Of a stretch of 64,000 nucleotides of DNA, positions 34,920-44,173 are shown piece by piece (within the stretch, counting starts at the first letter, position 1; each line of letters begins with the position of its first letter). The translations under genes and the position numbers were made by a program. The stretch is from Amycolatopsis sp. A133. GTDB taxonomy: Bacteria; Actinomycetota; Actinomycetes; Mycobacteriales; Pseudonocardiaceae. Location of the stretch: the NCBI RefSeq assembly GCF_031082405.1, contig NZ_JAVHJU010000008.1, positions 62,001 to 126,000 on the forward strand, in the 5' to 3' direction. The notes beneath the pieces were generated by a model. It saw nothing but the letters and a program-made list of their open reading frames with translations, made no database searches and was not told the DNA's origin.

Positions 34920-35719
34920 GCGGGCGAGTCTTGCCCGGCGGCCCCCTCCCCGTCTTGGAGGAACGGGAGCTCCTCGGCGATCCACGTCCCCGGGGTGCAC
35001 CCGGCCAGCGCGCGCCACTCGTTGGTCAGGTGCGCCTGGTCGTAGAACCCGCACTCGACCGCCAGCTCCGCCAGGTCCGCGTGCCCGCGCCGCAGCAGCC
35101 GCCCGGCCCGCTCGAACCGCAGCACCCGCGCCACCTGCTTCGGGGCCAGCCCCAGCTCCGCCCGGAACCGCTCGCCCAGGTGACGGCGGCTCCAGCCGAC
35201 CTCGCCGGCGAGGTCGGCGACGCGCACCCGCCCGTCCGCGCCCCGCATCCGGCGCCACGCCTCCCCCAGCTCCGGCGGCGGCGCCACCGGCTCGCGGGCC
35301 CGGGCGGCCAGCACCTCGTCGAGCAGCGCGAACCGCTCACGCCAAGGCAGCTCCCGCATCCGGTCCGGCAGCGAGCCGAGGCCGAACTCCGCCAGGTCGG
35401 CGACCTCGCCGCTCAGCTCCGCCGCCGTCACCCCGAACAGCGTGCGCACGCCCAGCGGGTCGAGCTCCAGCTGGATCCCCTCCTGCACGCGGTCCTGGCG
35501 GATCAGCACCGCGTGCGTGTGCAGCCCGCCGACCAGCGCCTGCAGGCTTCGCCCGGCCATCCGGACCGGCCCGGCGAGGCTGATGACGAGCGTCACGTGC
35601 CGGGACGGCAGCCCACGGTGGACGGCCAGCGTGACGTCGTCCTGCGCGTACCCGACATAGCGCGTGACCAGGGGCCGCACCACCGGGTGCGGCTGCCGGA
35701 CGGCCCAGGTCACGCTCAC
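34916..35719 (-). CDS. AraC-family regulator
   Basis: A 267-residue regulator. A sensor domain (~1-150) is followed by the paired helix-turn-helix region (~160-255: VRVADLAGEVGWSRRHLGERFRAELGLAPKQVARVLRF and LAELAVECGFYDQAHLTNEWRALAGCTPGTW). GTG at 35719 is supported by TACGCT (complement of 35726-35731) six bases upstream, a leaderless layout; the longer reading to 35959 is unsupported. It is in operon with the VOC gene and inserted in the dxr-to-map block. Confidence 0.92.
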   Translation of the reverse strand: MSVTWAVRQPHPVVRPLVTRYVGYAQDDVTLAVHRGLPSRHVTLVISLAGPVRMAGRSLQALVGGLHTHAVLIRQDRVQEGIQLELDPLGVRTLFGVTAAELSGEVADLAEFGLGSLPDRMRELPWRERFALLDEVLAARAREPVAPPPELGEAWRRMRGADGRVRVADLAGEVGWSRRHLGERFRAELGLAPKQVARVLRFERAGRLLRRGHADLAELAVECGFYDQAHLTNEWRALAGCTPGTWIAEELPFLQDGEGAAGQDSPA

Positions 35720-35801
35720 GATGCGAGCGTAATCGTCACCACCGACAGTTCCCGCGTCTGATAACACGGACAACGCGTCCCCACCGCGGAAGGAACCACC
35801 G

Positions 35802-36056
35802 ATGACGATCCAGGAGCAGGCGCAGCAGCTGGAGCTGCTCGCCGACCAGGTGCCGACCGGCATCGCGCTCGCCACCAAGAGCGACCTCGAAGACCTGCAG
35901 GCCCAAGTGCTCGGCCTGCTCGGGGAAACGTCCACCGCGACCGCGATCCAGGGCGCCATCCAGCTCGCTTCGCAGCAGATCGACGAGGTCGCCGCCGCGC
36001 TGGAGAACGTCCGGCTGCAGATCCGCGACGCCGCCCAGCACCACTTGCAGGGCTGA
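35802..36056 (+). CDS. Small glutamine-rich helical protein, function unknown
   Basis: An 84-residue protein, predicted almost entirely alpha-helical with heptad-like spacing (MTIQEQAQQLELLADQV, IQLASQQIDEVAAALENV). It may form a coiled-coil bundle. ATG at 35802 follows AAGGAACC. It is divergent from the AraC gene and is followed directly by a strong hairpin. I do not recognise the family. Confidence 0.65.
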   Translation: MTIQEQAQQLELLADQVPTGIALATKSDLEDLQAQVLGLLGETSTATAIQGAIQLASQQIDEVAAALENVRLQIRDAAQHHLQG

Positions 36057-36062
36057 AGACGC

Positions 36063-36103
36063 GCCGAAGCCCTCCTCGCCGCAGGGGCGAGGAGGGCTTC
36101 GGC
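36063..36103. terminator. Bidirectional hairpin terminator between the small helical gene and ispG
   Basis: A perfect 18-base stem: left arm 36063-36080 (begins GCCGAAGCCC), loop GCAGG (36081-36085), right arm 36086-36103. It lies six bases from one stop and eight from the convergent ispG stop. Confidence 0.9.
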
Positions 36104-36111
36104 GGAAGAAC

Positions 36112-37263
36112 TCAGCCGGCGGTGACGACCGGCGCGCCCTCGCCGAGGGTCTCGCCCGCCTCCTCGGCGATGCGCATGGCCTCTTCGATGAGCGTCTCGA
36201 CGATCGCGTGCTCGGGCACCGTCTTGATGACCTCGCCCTTGACGAAGATCTGCCCCTTGCCGTTGCCCGAAGCCACGCCCAGGTCGGCCTCGCGGGCCTC
36301 GCCCGGGCCGTTGACGACGCAGCCCATCACGGCCACGCGCAGCGGGATCTCCATGCCCTCAAGCCCGGCCGTGACCTGCTCGGCCAGGGTGTAGACGTCC
36401 ACCTGCGCGCGCCCGCACGACGGGCACGAGACGATCTCCAGCTTCCGCGGCCGCAGGTTCAGCGACTGCAGGATCTGCGTGCCGACCTTGACCTCTTCGA
36501 CCGGCGGCGCGGACAGCGAGACGCGGATCGTGTCGCCGATGCCCTGGCGCAGCAGCGCGCCGAACGCCACCGCCGACTTGATCGTGCCCTGGAACGCCGG
36601 GCCGGCCTCGGTGACGCCGAGGTGCAGCGGGTAGTCGCACTGCTCGGCGAGGATCTCGTAGGCGCGCACCATGACCACCGGGTCGTTGTGCTTCACCGAG
36701 ATCTTGATGTCGTGGAAGTCGTGCTCGGCGAACAGCGACGCCTCCCACAGCGCCGACTCGGCCAGCGCCTCCGGGGTCGCCTTGCCGTACTTGTCCATGA
36801 TCCGCTTGTCGAGCGAACCGGCGTTGACGCCGATCCGGATCGGCGTGCCGTGGTCCTTCGCCGCCTGGGCGATTTCCTTGACCTGGTCGTCGAACTTCCG
36901 GATGTTGCCCGGGTTGACGCGCACCGCCGCGCAGCCGGCCTCGATCGCCGCGAAGACGTACTTCGGCTGGAAGTGGATGTCGGCGATCACCGGGATCTGC
37001 GACTTGCGCGCGATGGCGGGCAGCGCCTCGGCATCGTCGGCCGACGGGCACGCCACGCGGACGATGTCGCAGCCCGCGGCGGTCAGCTCGGCGATCTGCT
37101 GCAGGGTCGCGTTGACGTCGGAGGTGAGCGTCGTCGTCATCGACTGGACGGAGATCGGGTGGTCGCTGCCGACGCCGACCGAGCCCACCTGGAGCTGGCG
37201 GGTCTTGCGGCGCTCGGACAGGACGGGCGGGGGCAGGGCGGGCATACCGAGTGCGACGGTCAC
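36112..37263 (-). CDS. ispG: 4-hydroxy-3-methylbut-2-enyl diphosphate synthase
   Basis: A 383-residue [4Fe-4S] enzyme of the MEP isoprenoid pathway, converting MEcPP to HMBPP. The cluster cysteines are in CPSCGR (~284-289) and GCVVNGPGE (~318-326). The TIM-barrel half carries [11 protein letters not shown] and ADIHFQPKY. Its length fits the bacterial enzyme. It follows rip1 and dxr in one co-directional block. Confidence 0.97.
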   Translation of the reverse strand: MTVALGMPALPPPVLSERRKTRQLQVGSVGVGSDHPISVQSMTTTLTSDVNATLQQIAELTAAGCDIVRVACPSADDAEALPAIARKSQIPVIADIHFQPKYVFAAIEAGCAAVRVNPGNIRKFDDQVKEIAQAAKDHGTPIRIGVNAGSLDKRIMDKYGKATPEALAESALWEASLFAEHDFHDIKISVKHNDPVVMVRAYEILAEQCDYPLHLGVTEAGPAFQGTIKSAVAFGALLRQGIGDTIRVSLSAPPVEEVKVGTQILQSLNLRPRKLEIVSCPSCGRAQVDVYTLAEQVTAGLEGMEIPLRVAVMGCVVNGPGEAREADLGVASGNGKGQIFVKGEVIKTVPEHAIVETLIEEAMRIAEEAGETLGEGAPVVTAG

Positions 37264-37376
37264 GGCTTCCAGCGTACCTACCCCACCCGGGTCGCTTTCT
37301 CCATGTCAACCGTCACGGTGAGCAACGTTACGGCGGGGGTGAGCGGCCGCGGGCGGGCCGCCACCCCTCCGTGGGC

Positions 37377-38609
37377 CTAGGGCGCGATGCGGATCGGGTT
37401 GACGATGTCCGCCGTCACGGTGAGTAGTGTCACGGCGCCGCCGATCAGCACGAGCACCATCGTGATCCCGGACAGCCTCGTGTAGTCGACGGGGCCGCCG
37501 GCCGCCTTGCCCCGCAGCCCGCGGATCCAGTCGCGGACGCGCTCGTACCAGACCACCGCGATGTGCCCGCCGTCCAGCGGCAGCAGCGGCAGCAGGTTGA
37601 ACACGCCGATGAAGAAGTTCAGGCTGGCCAGCAGGAAGAAGAACAGCACCCAGATGCCCTGCTCGACGGCCTCGCCGCCGATCCGGCTCGCCCCGACGAC
37701 GCTGACCGGGGTGTTCGGGTCGCGCTCCCCGCCGAAGATCGCGGTGACCACGGCGGGGATCCGCTCGGGGAACTGGACGAGCCGCTGGGCCGTCTCGGCG
37801 AACATCGTGCCGGTGAAGCTGAACGTGGCGCCGATCGCGGAGATCGGGCCGTACTGCGTGGTCACCGACGGCGGCACGGGCGAGGCGCCGATCATGCCGA
37901 CGTCCTTGACGGTGGAGCCGTTCCAGCGCTGGACCTTCGGCACGTCGACGACGAGCCAGAGCTGCTGGTTGCCGCGCTGCACCTCGAACACCGTCCGGCC
38001 GCTGGTGGCCTGCACGGCGGTGAGCATGTCCTCCCAGGTCGCGACCGGCTTCCCGCCGACCGCGAGCACCTTGTCGCCGGGCAGCAGCCCGCCCGACTTC
38101 GCCGGAGTCGGCGCGCCCGCCGGGCAGGTGGGGTTCTTGGCCTGGGCCGCGGCCTGTTCCTTCGACGTGGTCGAGACGGCGCAGGAGGTCGAGGACAGCA
38201 CCGGCTGGGTCGGTTCGGAGGCCGTCAGGTTCGGCAGGCCCATGGTGACGGCCATCAGGTAGAGGACCACGAAGCCCAGGATGAAGTGGGTGATCGACCC
38301 GGCCGACATCACGACGGTGCGCTTCCAGGTCTTGAACCGCCACATCGCGCGCGGCGCCTCGTCCGGGGTGACCTCGTCGAGCGCGGTCATGCCGGCGATG
38401 TCGCAGAACCCGCCGAGCGGGATCCACTTCAGGCCGTATTCGGTTTCGCCGCGGCGCCAGGAGAACACCGTCGGCCCGAAGCCCACGAAGTACCGGCGGA
38501 CTTTCATGCCGAAGGCCTTCGCGGTGACCATGTGCCCGGCTTCGTGCAGCGCGACCGAGACGCAGATCCCCAGCGCGAACAGCACGACGCCGATGATGTA
38601 GGCGAGCAC
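37377..38609 (-). CDS. rip1: Site-2 intramembrane metalloprotease (M50, Rip1-like)
   Basis: A 410-residue membrane protease. The zinc motif HEAGH is at ~22-26, a PDZ domain with GLLPGDKVLAVGGKPV lies at ~173-240, and the second metal motif LLPLDGGH is at ~350. Rip1 cleaves anti-sigma factors in the membrane in mycobacteria and shapes cell-envelope composition. It starts three bases after the dxr stop, so the pair is tightly linked. Confidence 0.95.
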   Translation of the reverse strand: MLAYIIGVVLFALGICVSVALHEAGHMVTAKAFGMKVRRYFVGFGPTVFSWRRGETEYGLKWIPLGGFCDIAGMTALDEVTPDEAPRAMWRFKTWKRTVVMSAGSITHFILGFVVLYLMAVTMGLPNLTASEPTQPVLSSTSCAVSTTSKEQAAAQAKNPTCPAGAPTPAKSGGLLPGDKVLAVGGKPVATWEDMLTAVQATSGRTVFEVQRGNQQLWLVVDVPKVQRWNGSTVKDVGMIGASPVPPSVTTQYGPISAIGATFSFTGTMFAETAQRLVQFPERIPAVVTAIFGGERDPNTPVSVVGASRIGGEAVEQGIWVLFFFLLASLNFFIGVFNLLPLLPLDGGHIAVVWYERVRDWIRGLRGKAAGGPVDYTRLSGITMVLVLIGGAVTLLTVTADIVNPIRIAP

Positions 38610-38612
38610 CCG

Positions 38613-39815
38613 CTACTTCCCCTCGATGATCGACCCGGCTCGGGCGCGAGCCCAGCGCTCGGCCGCGAGTACGTCTTCGACGTCGCGTGGCTCGCGACGC
38701 CATTCGTCGGCGGCTCCCACCACCTCGGACACAGTGTCCACTATCGACGTGAAGCTGGTGTTCTGCGCGAGGAAAGCGGACACGAGCTCCTCGTTCGCGG
38801 CGTTGTAGACCGCGGGCAGGCAGCCGCCCGCGGCACCGCAGTGGCGGGCCAGCTCGACGGCCGGGAAGGCTTCGCCGTCCAGCGGCTCGAAGGTCCACGT
38901 CGCGGCCTGGTCCCAGGTGCACGCGGGAGCGGCGCCGGGGACCCGGTCGGGCCAGTGCAGCGCGAGCGCGATCGGCAGCCGCATGTCGGGCGGGCTCGCC
39001 TGGGCGATCGTCGAGCCGTCGGTGAAGGTCACCATCGAGTGCACGATCGACTGCGGGTGCACGGTGACGTCGATCCGCTCGGCCGGGATGTCGAACAGCA
39101 GCGCCGCCTCGATCAGCTCCAGGCCCTTGTTGACCAGGGTGGCGGAGTTGATCGTGATGAGCGGGCCCATGGACCAGGTGGGGTGCGCCATCGCCTGCTC
39201 GACGGTGACGCCGGCCAGTTCCGCGCGCTTGCGGCCGCGGAACGGGCCGCCGGAGGCGGTGAGGACGAGCCGGGCGACCTCGCTGCGGTGCCCGGCGCGC
39301 AGGGCCTGGGCGATGGCGGAGTGCTCGGAGTCGACGGGCACGAGCTGCCCGGGCTTGGCCGCGGCGAGCACCAGCGGCCCGCCGGCGATGAGGGACTCCT
39401 TGTTGGCGAGCGCGAGGGTGGCGCCGGTGGCGAGGGCGCGCAGCGTCGGCTCGAGCCCGCGGGAGCCGGGCAGGGCGTTGAGGACGGTGTCGACGGGCAC
39501 GGCGCCGATCAGCTCGGTGACGGCGTCGGACCCCGCGAAGAGCCGCGGAAGCTTGAACTCGCCCTGCGCGTAACCGCGCTTCTGCGCCTCGGCGTACAGC
39601 GCGAGCTGGACGTCCTCGGCGGCCGTGGCCCTGGTCACGGCGACGGCCTCGACACCGTGGGCGATCGCCTGCGCGGCGAGCGCGGCCGGATCGGCCCCGC
39701 CGGCGGCGATCCCGGCCACCCGGAACAGGTGCGGGTTGCGCGCGGCGACGTCGAGGGCCTGCACGCCGATGGACCCGGTGGAGCCGAGCACGAGAACGCT
39801 TCGCGAGGTAGTCAT
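38613..39815 (-). CDS. dxr: 1-deoxy-D-xylulose-5-phosphate reductoisomerase
   Basis: A 400-residue NADPH enzyme for the first committed MEP-pathway step. The NADPH loop is [14 protein letters not shown] (~10-23), metal and substrate residues lie in NKESLIAGG and DSEHSAI, and the flexible loop reads HPTWSMG. It heads the block dxr-rip1-ispG. A variant of the 13-base motif (GTCGATAGTGGAC on the coding strand, 38736-38748) is encoded with the rare ATA codon. Confidence 0.97.
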   Translation of the reverse strand: MTTSRSVLVLGSTGSIGVQALDVAARNPHLFRVAGIAAGGADPAALAAQAIAHGVEAVAVTRATAAEDVQLALYAEAQKRGYAQGEFKLPRLFAGSDAVTELIGAVPVDTVLNALPGSRGLEPTLRALATGATLALANKESLIAGGPLVLAAAKPGQLVPVDSEHSAIAQALRAGHRSEVARLVLTASGGPFRGRKRAELAGVTVEQAMAHPTWSMGPLITINSATLVNKGLELIEAALLFDIPAERIDVTVHPQSIVHSMVTFTDGSTIAQASPPDMRLPIALALHWPDRVPGAAPACTWDQAATWTFEPLDGEAFPAVELARHCGAAGGCLPAVYNAANEELVSAFLAQNTSFTSIVDTVSEVVGAADEWRREPRDVEDVLAAERWARARAGSIIEGK

Positions 39816-39909
39816 CGCCGGTCATTGTCGCGCGGGGCGTCTCCGCGGCGCACCCGGAGGTGTGGGATCATCGGCGGGTCCGAGGTTCACGGGGTTTGAG
39901 GAGTTCATC

Positions 39910-40167
39910 GTGGCAGGCAAGGCGGTCGAGAAGAGGCGGCCCGAGGTCGACCCGCGCGACGAGCCGTCCGCGGCCTGGGGCTGGCACGGCTCGTTCCCGA
40001 AGGCCACCCGGATCGCCGGCTGGGTCAGCGCGATCATCCTGCTGGTGATGATCAAGGGCAACCACGAGAACAACACCGAGAACGTCTGGCTCGTCGGCCT
40101 GGCGCTGTTCATGGTCCTGCTGCTGGTGCTCGACATCCGCAAGCAGCGCACAGCCTGGCGCAAGTAG
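39910..40167 (+). CDS. DUF2631 membrane protein
   Basis: An 85-residue protein: a charged N-terminus (EKRRPEVDPRDEPSAAWGWHG) and two hydrophobic segments (~33-48 and ~57-74), matching DUF2631. An equivalent gene (Rv2876) lies near dxr in mycobacteria. GTG at 39910 begins VAGKAVEKRRPEV. It is divergent from dxr. Function unknown. Confidence 0.87.
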   Translation: MAGKAVEKRRPEVDPRDEPSAAWGWHGSFPKATRIAGWVSAIILLVMIKGNHENNTENVWLVGLALFMVLLLVLDIRKQRTAWRK

Positions 40168-40193
40168 CCGGTGAACCGCTAACGTCGCGGTCC

Positions 40194-40853
40194 ATGAAGC
40201 TGCGCTGGGGTCTGGCTGTTTTGTCCGTGCTGGGCGCATTGGTGGCGGCGCCGGCGCAGGCTTCCGCCTCGGTGCCGGTGGTCCGCTGCGAGTTCACGCC
40301 GACCCCGGACAACCCGGCGGCGCGGCCGGTGGTGCGTCCCCTGCCGTTCGCTCTGACGCGCGGGACCGTGGACGTGACGTTCCGCTTCAACTACGGCCCG
40401 GTGACGGTGCGGCTGAACCGCGCCGGCGCCGCTCCGTGCGCGGTGCACAACATGGTTTCGCTGGTTTTGCAGCGGTTCTACGACCGGTCCCAGTGCTGGC
40501 GGTTGTCCAACTCCGCTCGTCTCGGCGTCCTGCAGTGCGGGGACATCTACGAGGTCGAGAAGGGCGGGCCGGGGTATCGGTTCCCGGACGAGGTTTCGGG
40601 GGCCGAGACCTACCCGCGCGGGACGATCGCGATGGGCAACCAGGGACCGGGGACGAACGGGTCGGAGTTCTTCATCGTGCACTCGTTCGCGAACATCCCG
40701 GCCAACTATTCGGTACTGGGGCGCGTGGTGCGCGGGATGTCCGCCATCGACCGGATGGTCGCGGACGGGATCATCCCCACCGATCCGGACGGCCCGCTCG
40801 ACGGCGCGCCCGCCAAGCCGGTGAAGATCCAGCGCGCCACGGTCGGCTGGTAG
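40194..40853 (+). CDS. Secreted cyclophilin-type peptidyl-prolyl isomerase
   Basis: A 219-residue exported protein. The signal peptide ends around APAQASA (~26). The cyclophilin core shows GPVTVRLNRAGAAPCAVHNMV, FPDEVSGAETYPRGTIAMGN, GSEFFIVHSF and YSVLGRVVRGMSAIDRM. Four cysteines suggest two disulfides outside the cell. It would speed folding of exported proteins. It follows the DUF2631 gene by 26 bases. Confidence 0.92.
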   Translation: MKLRWGLAVLSVLGALVAAPAQASASVPVVRCEFTPTPDNPAARPVVRPLPFALTRGTVDVTFRFNYGPVTVRLNRAGAAPCAVHNMVSLVLQRFYDRSQCWRLSNSARLGVLQCGDIYEVEKGGPGYRFPDEVSGAETYPRGTIAMGNQGPGTNGSEFFIVHSFANIPANYSVLGRVVRGMSAIDRMVADGIIPTDPDGPLDGAPAKPVKIQRATVGW

Positions 40854-40980
40854 CGCCCGTTCGCCGGGAACGCACGGTCCGTCACCACCACCCGAAGTAT
40901 CACCCCCGAAGGGTGAATGCCGGGATCGCCCGATTACATTGTCGGGGTTCGGCCGGTGAACTTCGTGGGGGGATCACGCG

Positions 40981-42078
40981 ATGATGACGCACGACGAGTA
41001 CCTGGCGACCCGAAGATTCCCGGCCCTCGACGGCGTGCGCGCCGTCGCCGCCGTGCTCGTGGTCGTCTTCCACTACGGCGGCCCCAGCTGGGTGAGGGCC
41101 AACGGCTGGATCGGCGTGCACCTGTTCTTCGTGCTCTCCGGGTACCTGATCACCACACTGGCGTTGCGCGAAGAAGCCCGCACCGGCCGCGTTTCCCTGG
41201 CGGAATTCTACATTCGACGCGCTTTCCGCATTCTTCCTGTCTACTACGTCGTCATCGGCGTGATCGTCGTCTTCGCCTACTTCCGCGGCATGGGGCTGCG
41301 GCACAGCGGGATCGTGTCCGCCTTGCCGTGGAACGTCGCCTTCGTCGGCGAATACCACCAGATGGCGCTGTTCGGCCAGGCCTGGACGCTCGGCGTCGAG
41401 CAGAAGTTCTACCTCGTGTGGCCGCTGCTCGCGTTCGGTCTCGGCGCGCTCGGCTTCGTCAAGCGCCTGAGCCTGTCGCTCGGCCTCGTCGCCATCATGC
41501 TCGCCCTGATCCCCTTCATGCCCTACGCGGGCGCGTACTCGCCGATCCTGATCGGCTGCACGCTGGCGATCGTGCTGCACCACCGCAAGGGCTTCGCCGC
41601 ACTGCGGCTGTTCACCCACCCGGCCGTCGGCCTGGTGGTCGCCGCCGCGCTGATCGCGGTCCAGACCATGTTCGGCGAGATCGGCGCCTTCCTGCACGAC
41701 GACGGCGGCTCAATCACCGGCACCGTCTACGTCCTGCTCGCCGCCCTGCTGGTGCCGTCGCTGGTCGCCGGCGGCGGCCCGCTGGCCTGGGTCCTCTCGC
41801 GGGCACCGATGCGGTTCGTCGGGGAGCGGTCGTACTCGCTCTACCTCATGCAGGGCGTCGTCGCGGTGGCAGTCGCGGGAGCCATCCCGCAGTTCGCCCC
41901 GCACCGGACGATGACCGCGGTCGCGGTGACGATCGTCGGGCTGCTGGCCGCCGACCTGCTCTACCGCTGGGTCGAGGTCCCGATGATCGACGTCGGCCGC
42001 CGGATCATCACCCGGCGCCGGGCGAAGAAGATCACGCCGGTGGACGAGCCCGCCGAGCCCGCGCTCGTCAGGGCCTAG
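40981..42078 (+). CDS. Acyltransferase family 3 membrane protein
   Basis: A 365-residue protein with about ten membrane segments. The family's N-terminal motif FPALDGVRAVAAVLVVVFHY (~13-32) holds the catalytic His, and FFVLSGYLIT follows. Such enzymes O-acylate cell-surface sugars or natural products. ATG at 40981 follows GTGGGGGGATC. A short inverted repeat TCACCC/GGGTGA (40900-40916) lies upstream. The C-terminal tail is charged and cytoplasmic. Confidence 0.92.
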   Translation: MMTHDEYLATRRFPALDGVRAVAAVLVVVFHYGGPSWVRANGWIGVHLFFVLSGYLITTLALREEARTGRVSLAEFYIRRAFRILPVYYVVIGVIVVFAYFRGMGLRHSGIVSALPWNVAFVGEYHQMALFGQAWTLGVEQKFYLVWPLLAFGLGALGFVKRLSLSLGLVAIMLALIPFMPYAGAYSPILIGCTLAIVLHHRKGFAALRLFTHPAVGLVVAAALIAVQTMFGEIGAFLHDDGGSITGTVYVLLAALLVPSLVAGGGPLAWVLSRAPMRFVGERSYSLYLMQGVVAVAVAGAIPQFAPHRTMTAVAVTIVGLLAADLLYRWVEVPMIDVGRRIITRRRAKKITPVDEPAEPALVRA

Positions 42079-42083
42079 GCAAT

Positions 42084-42168
42084 GCGCCCCAATGTGGCGT
42101 TGGTTGCGTCTGACGCACCGAACGCCACATTGGGTGCGTTGGATGCACCGAACGCCACATTGGGGCGC
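42084..42168. repeat. AACGCCACATTGGG repeat array with 18-base terminal inverted repeat
   Basis: Two direct copies of GCACCGAACGCCACATTGGG lie at 42115-42134 and 42145-42164, 30 bases apart. A third, inverted copy at 42084-42101 pairs perfectly over 18 bases with 42151-42168 (right arm begins AACGCCACATTG). The whole can fold into a long hairpin. It lies between the convergent acyltransferase and MFS genes and could also terminate both. Confidence 0.8.
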
Positions 42169-42187
42169 TTGAGCCGGACCTCTCGGT

Positions 42188-43957
42188 TCAGCGTTCGCGG
42201 GACGGCGCCACCAGCTCGCTCGGCCCGCTGCCCGCTTCCCCGGCCACCGCGGCCAGTTCCTCGCCCACCGTCTCGCCGTCTCCCGGGCGGGCGTCCTTCG
42301 TCAGCAGCGACGCCACCGCGCCGATCAAGCAGACCGCGATCGCGAAGCCGAACGCCACCGCCAAGCCGGACTGGAACGGGCCCGAGATCAGGTTCGGGAA
42401 GAAGCTGCGGCCGGTCAGGAACGCCGCCTGGTCCGGCGGCAGCGCCGACAGCTGACCGCCCAGCAGCTGCTGGATCGGGTTGTAGCCGAGGAACGCCGCG
42501 AACAGCACCGCCACCGCCGGGAGGTTGGCGATCTGCGCCGCCGAGGCCGCCGGGACGCCGTGTTCGGTCAGGCCCTGGCTCATCGTCGCCGGGAGGCTGC
42601 TCGACAGGCCCGCGATGATGAGGCTGAAGAAGAAGCCGATCGACAGGACCATCGCCGCGTTCTGGAAGGTCGTCATCATGCCCGCGCCGGAGCCGCGCGC
42701 GTCCGCCGGGAGGCTGTTCATCACCTCGGCGCGGTTGGGCGAGGAGAACATGCCCATGCCGATGCCGTTGATCAGCAGGATCCCCGCGAACGCCCAGTAG
42801 TCGAAGTTGACCGGCAGGATGATCAGCAGCAGGAACGTGATCGCCGTGATGAGCAGGCCGGTGGACGCGAGCAGGCGGCTGCCGATCCGGTCGGCGAGGA
42901 TGCCCGACGTCGGCGCGGCGAGCAGGAAGCCGACCGTCATCGGGAGCATGTAGATGCCCGCCCACAGCGGCGTCTGCTCGAACGTGTAGCCGTGCTGCGG
43001 CAGCCAGATGCCCTGCAGCCAGATGATCAGGATGAACTGCAGGCCGCCGCGGCCGAGCGACGCCGTCAGGTTCGCGACGTTGCCCCAGGTGAACGACCGG
43101 ATCCGGAACAGCGACAGCCGGAACAGCGGGTTGTCGACCTTGGTCTCGATGATCACGAAGGCGACCAGCACCGCGGCGCCGCCGATCAGGCAGCTCAGCA
43201 CGAACGGGCTGCCCCAGCCGGTCGGCGACGAGCCGTAGGGCTGGATGCCGTAGGTGATCCCGACCAGCACCGCGATCAGGCCGACGGCGAAGGTGATGTT
43301 GCCCCACCAGTCCATCCGCGCGTGCTTGCGGACGCCGGTGTCGTGCAGCTTGAGGTACGCCCAGATCGTGCCGATCACACCGAACGGCACCGAGACCAGG
43401 AAGATCAGGTTCCAGTCGATCGGCGCCAGCACGCCACCGACGACCAGGCCGAGGAACGAGCCGGCGATGGCCGCGACGCCGTTCATGCCGAGCGCGAGGC
43501 CGCGCTGGTTGGCCGGGAAGGCGTCGGTGAGGATCGCCGAGGAGTTCGCCATCAGGAAGGCGCCGCCGACACCCTGCACGATCCGCCAGCCGATCAGCCA
43601 CAACGCGGCCGCGTCGCCGTCGAACCAGGTGACGGCCAGCATGATCGACGAGACGGTGAAGACGGCGAAGCCGAGGTTGTACATCCTCGCGCGGCCGTAC
43701 ATGTCGCCGAGCCTGCCGAAGCTCACCACCAGCACCGCGGTGACCACGAGGAAGCCCATGATCATCCACAGCAGGTAGCTCGTGTTGGCCGGTTCCAGGG
43801 GGTTGATGCCGATGCCCTTGAAGATGTCGGGCAGCGCGATCAGCACGATCGAGGAGTTGATCGTGGCGATCAGCATGCCCAGCGTCGTGTTGGACAGCGC
43901 GATCCACTTGTACCGCGGCCCCAGTTCCGCGATCGAATACGTCCGGCGTTCCGCCAC
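42188..43957 (-). CDS. DHA2-family (14-TM) MFS drug exporter
   Basis: A 589-residue membrane protein with about 14 segments. Motif A-like FGRLGDMYGRARMY (~80-93) and the motif C region near GGAFLMANSSAI fit the EmrB/QacA group of proton-driven exporters. A large extracellular loop lies near the C-terminal end. GTG at 43957 (VAERRTYSIAELGPRY) is preferred because AGAAGGG lies about eight bases upstream. The upstream region holds two overlapping palindromes, suggesting ligand-controlled repression. Confidence 0.9.
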   Translation of the reverse strand: MAERRTYSIAELGPRYKWIALSNTTLGMLIATINSSIVLIALPDIFKGIGINPLEPANTSYLLWMIMGFLVVTAVLVVSFGRLGDMYGRARMYNLGFAVFTVSSIMLAVTWFDGDAAALWLIGWRIVQGVGGAFLMANSSAILTDAFPANQRGLALGMNGVAAIAGSFLGLVVGGVLAPIDWNLIFLVSVPFGVIGTIWAYLKLHDTGVRKHARMDWWGNITFAVGLIAVLVGITYGIQPYGSSPTGWGSPFVLSCLIGGAAVLVAFVIIETKVDNPLFRLSLFRIRSFTWGNVANLTASLGRGGLQFILIIWLQGIWLPQHGYTFEQTPLWAGIYMLPMTVGFLLAAPTSGILADRIGSRLLASTGLLITAITFLLLIILPVNFDYWAFAGILLINGIGMGMFSSPNRAEVMNSLPADARGSGAGMMTTFQNAAMVLSIGFFFSLIIAGLSSSLPATMSQGLTEHGVPAASAAQIANLPAVAVLFAAFLGYNPIQQLLGGQLSALPPDQAAFLTGRSFFPNLISGPFQSGLAVAFGFAIAVCLIGAVASLLTKDARPGDGETVGEELAAVAGEAGSGPSELVAPSRER

Positions 43958-43982
43958 TGTGCAACCCTTCTGCTCGCCAAGT

Positions 43983-44009
43983 CCCTTAGCTAGGCTAAGC
44001 AAGTTGCTT
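43983..44009 (-). promoter_or_regulatory. Overlapping palindromes upstream of the MFS gene (candidate operator)
   Basis: CTTAGC-TAG-GCTAAG (43985-43999) and AAGCAA-G-TTGCTT (43997-44009) overlap by three bases just upstream of the exporter gene. Sites of this AAGCAA/TTGCTT type are common for MarR-family repressors. Part of it (TAGGCTAA) also resembles an iron-box core. No regulator gene of either kind is adjacent. Confidence 0.5.
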
Positions 44010-44173
44010 GCGTATGGCAACCAACGCGGCGAAACACGTGGGAGAGCATGATCACAGGCGCTTGACTGTCCTTTGAGGACCCTTTACGTCGAGGCGGTGG
44101 GCTGTGGACAACTCGAGCGCGCGGCCCGGAAACCGTCGGTGCCTTCCGGTAGCGTTGAAACCGGGGGTCCCCC

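Noticed and set aside
43985..43999. Iron box (IdeR/DtxR) upstream of the MFS exporter
   Set aside because: Only the TAGGCTAA core matches; the full 19-base palindrome would require a gap, and the neighbouring AAGCAA/TTGCTT palindrome fits a MarR site better.
44062..44090. Possible orphan promoter TTGACT-N17-TACGTC pointing into the MocR 3' end
   Set aside because: The -10 is poor, there is no supported gene or structured RNA downstream on that strand, and such matches occur by chance.
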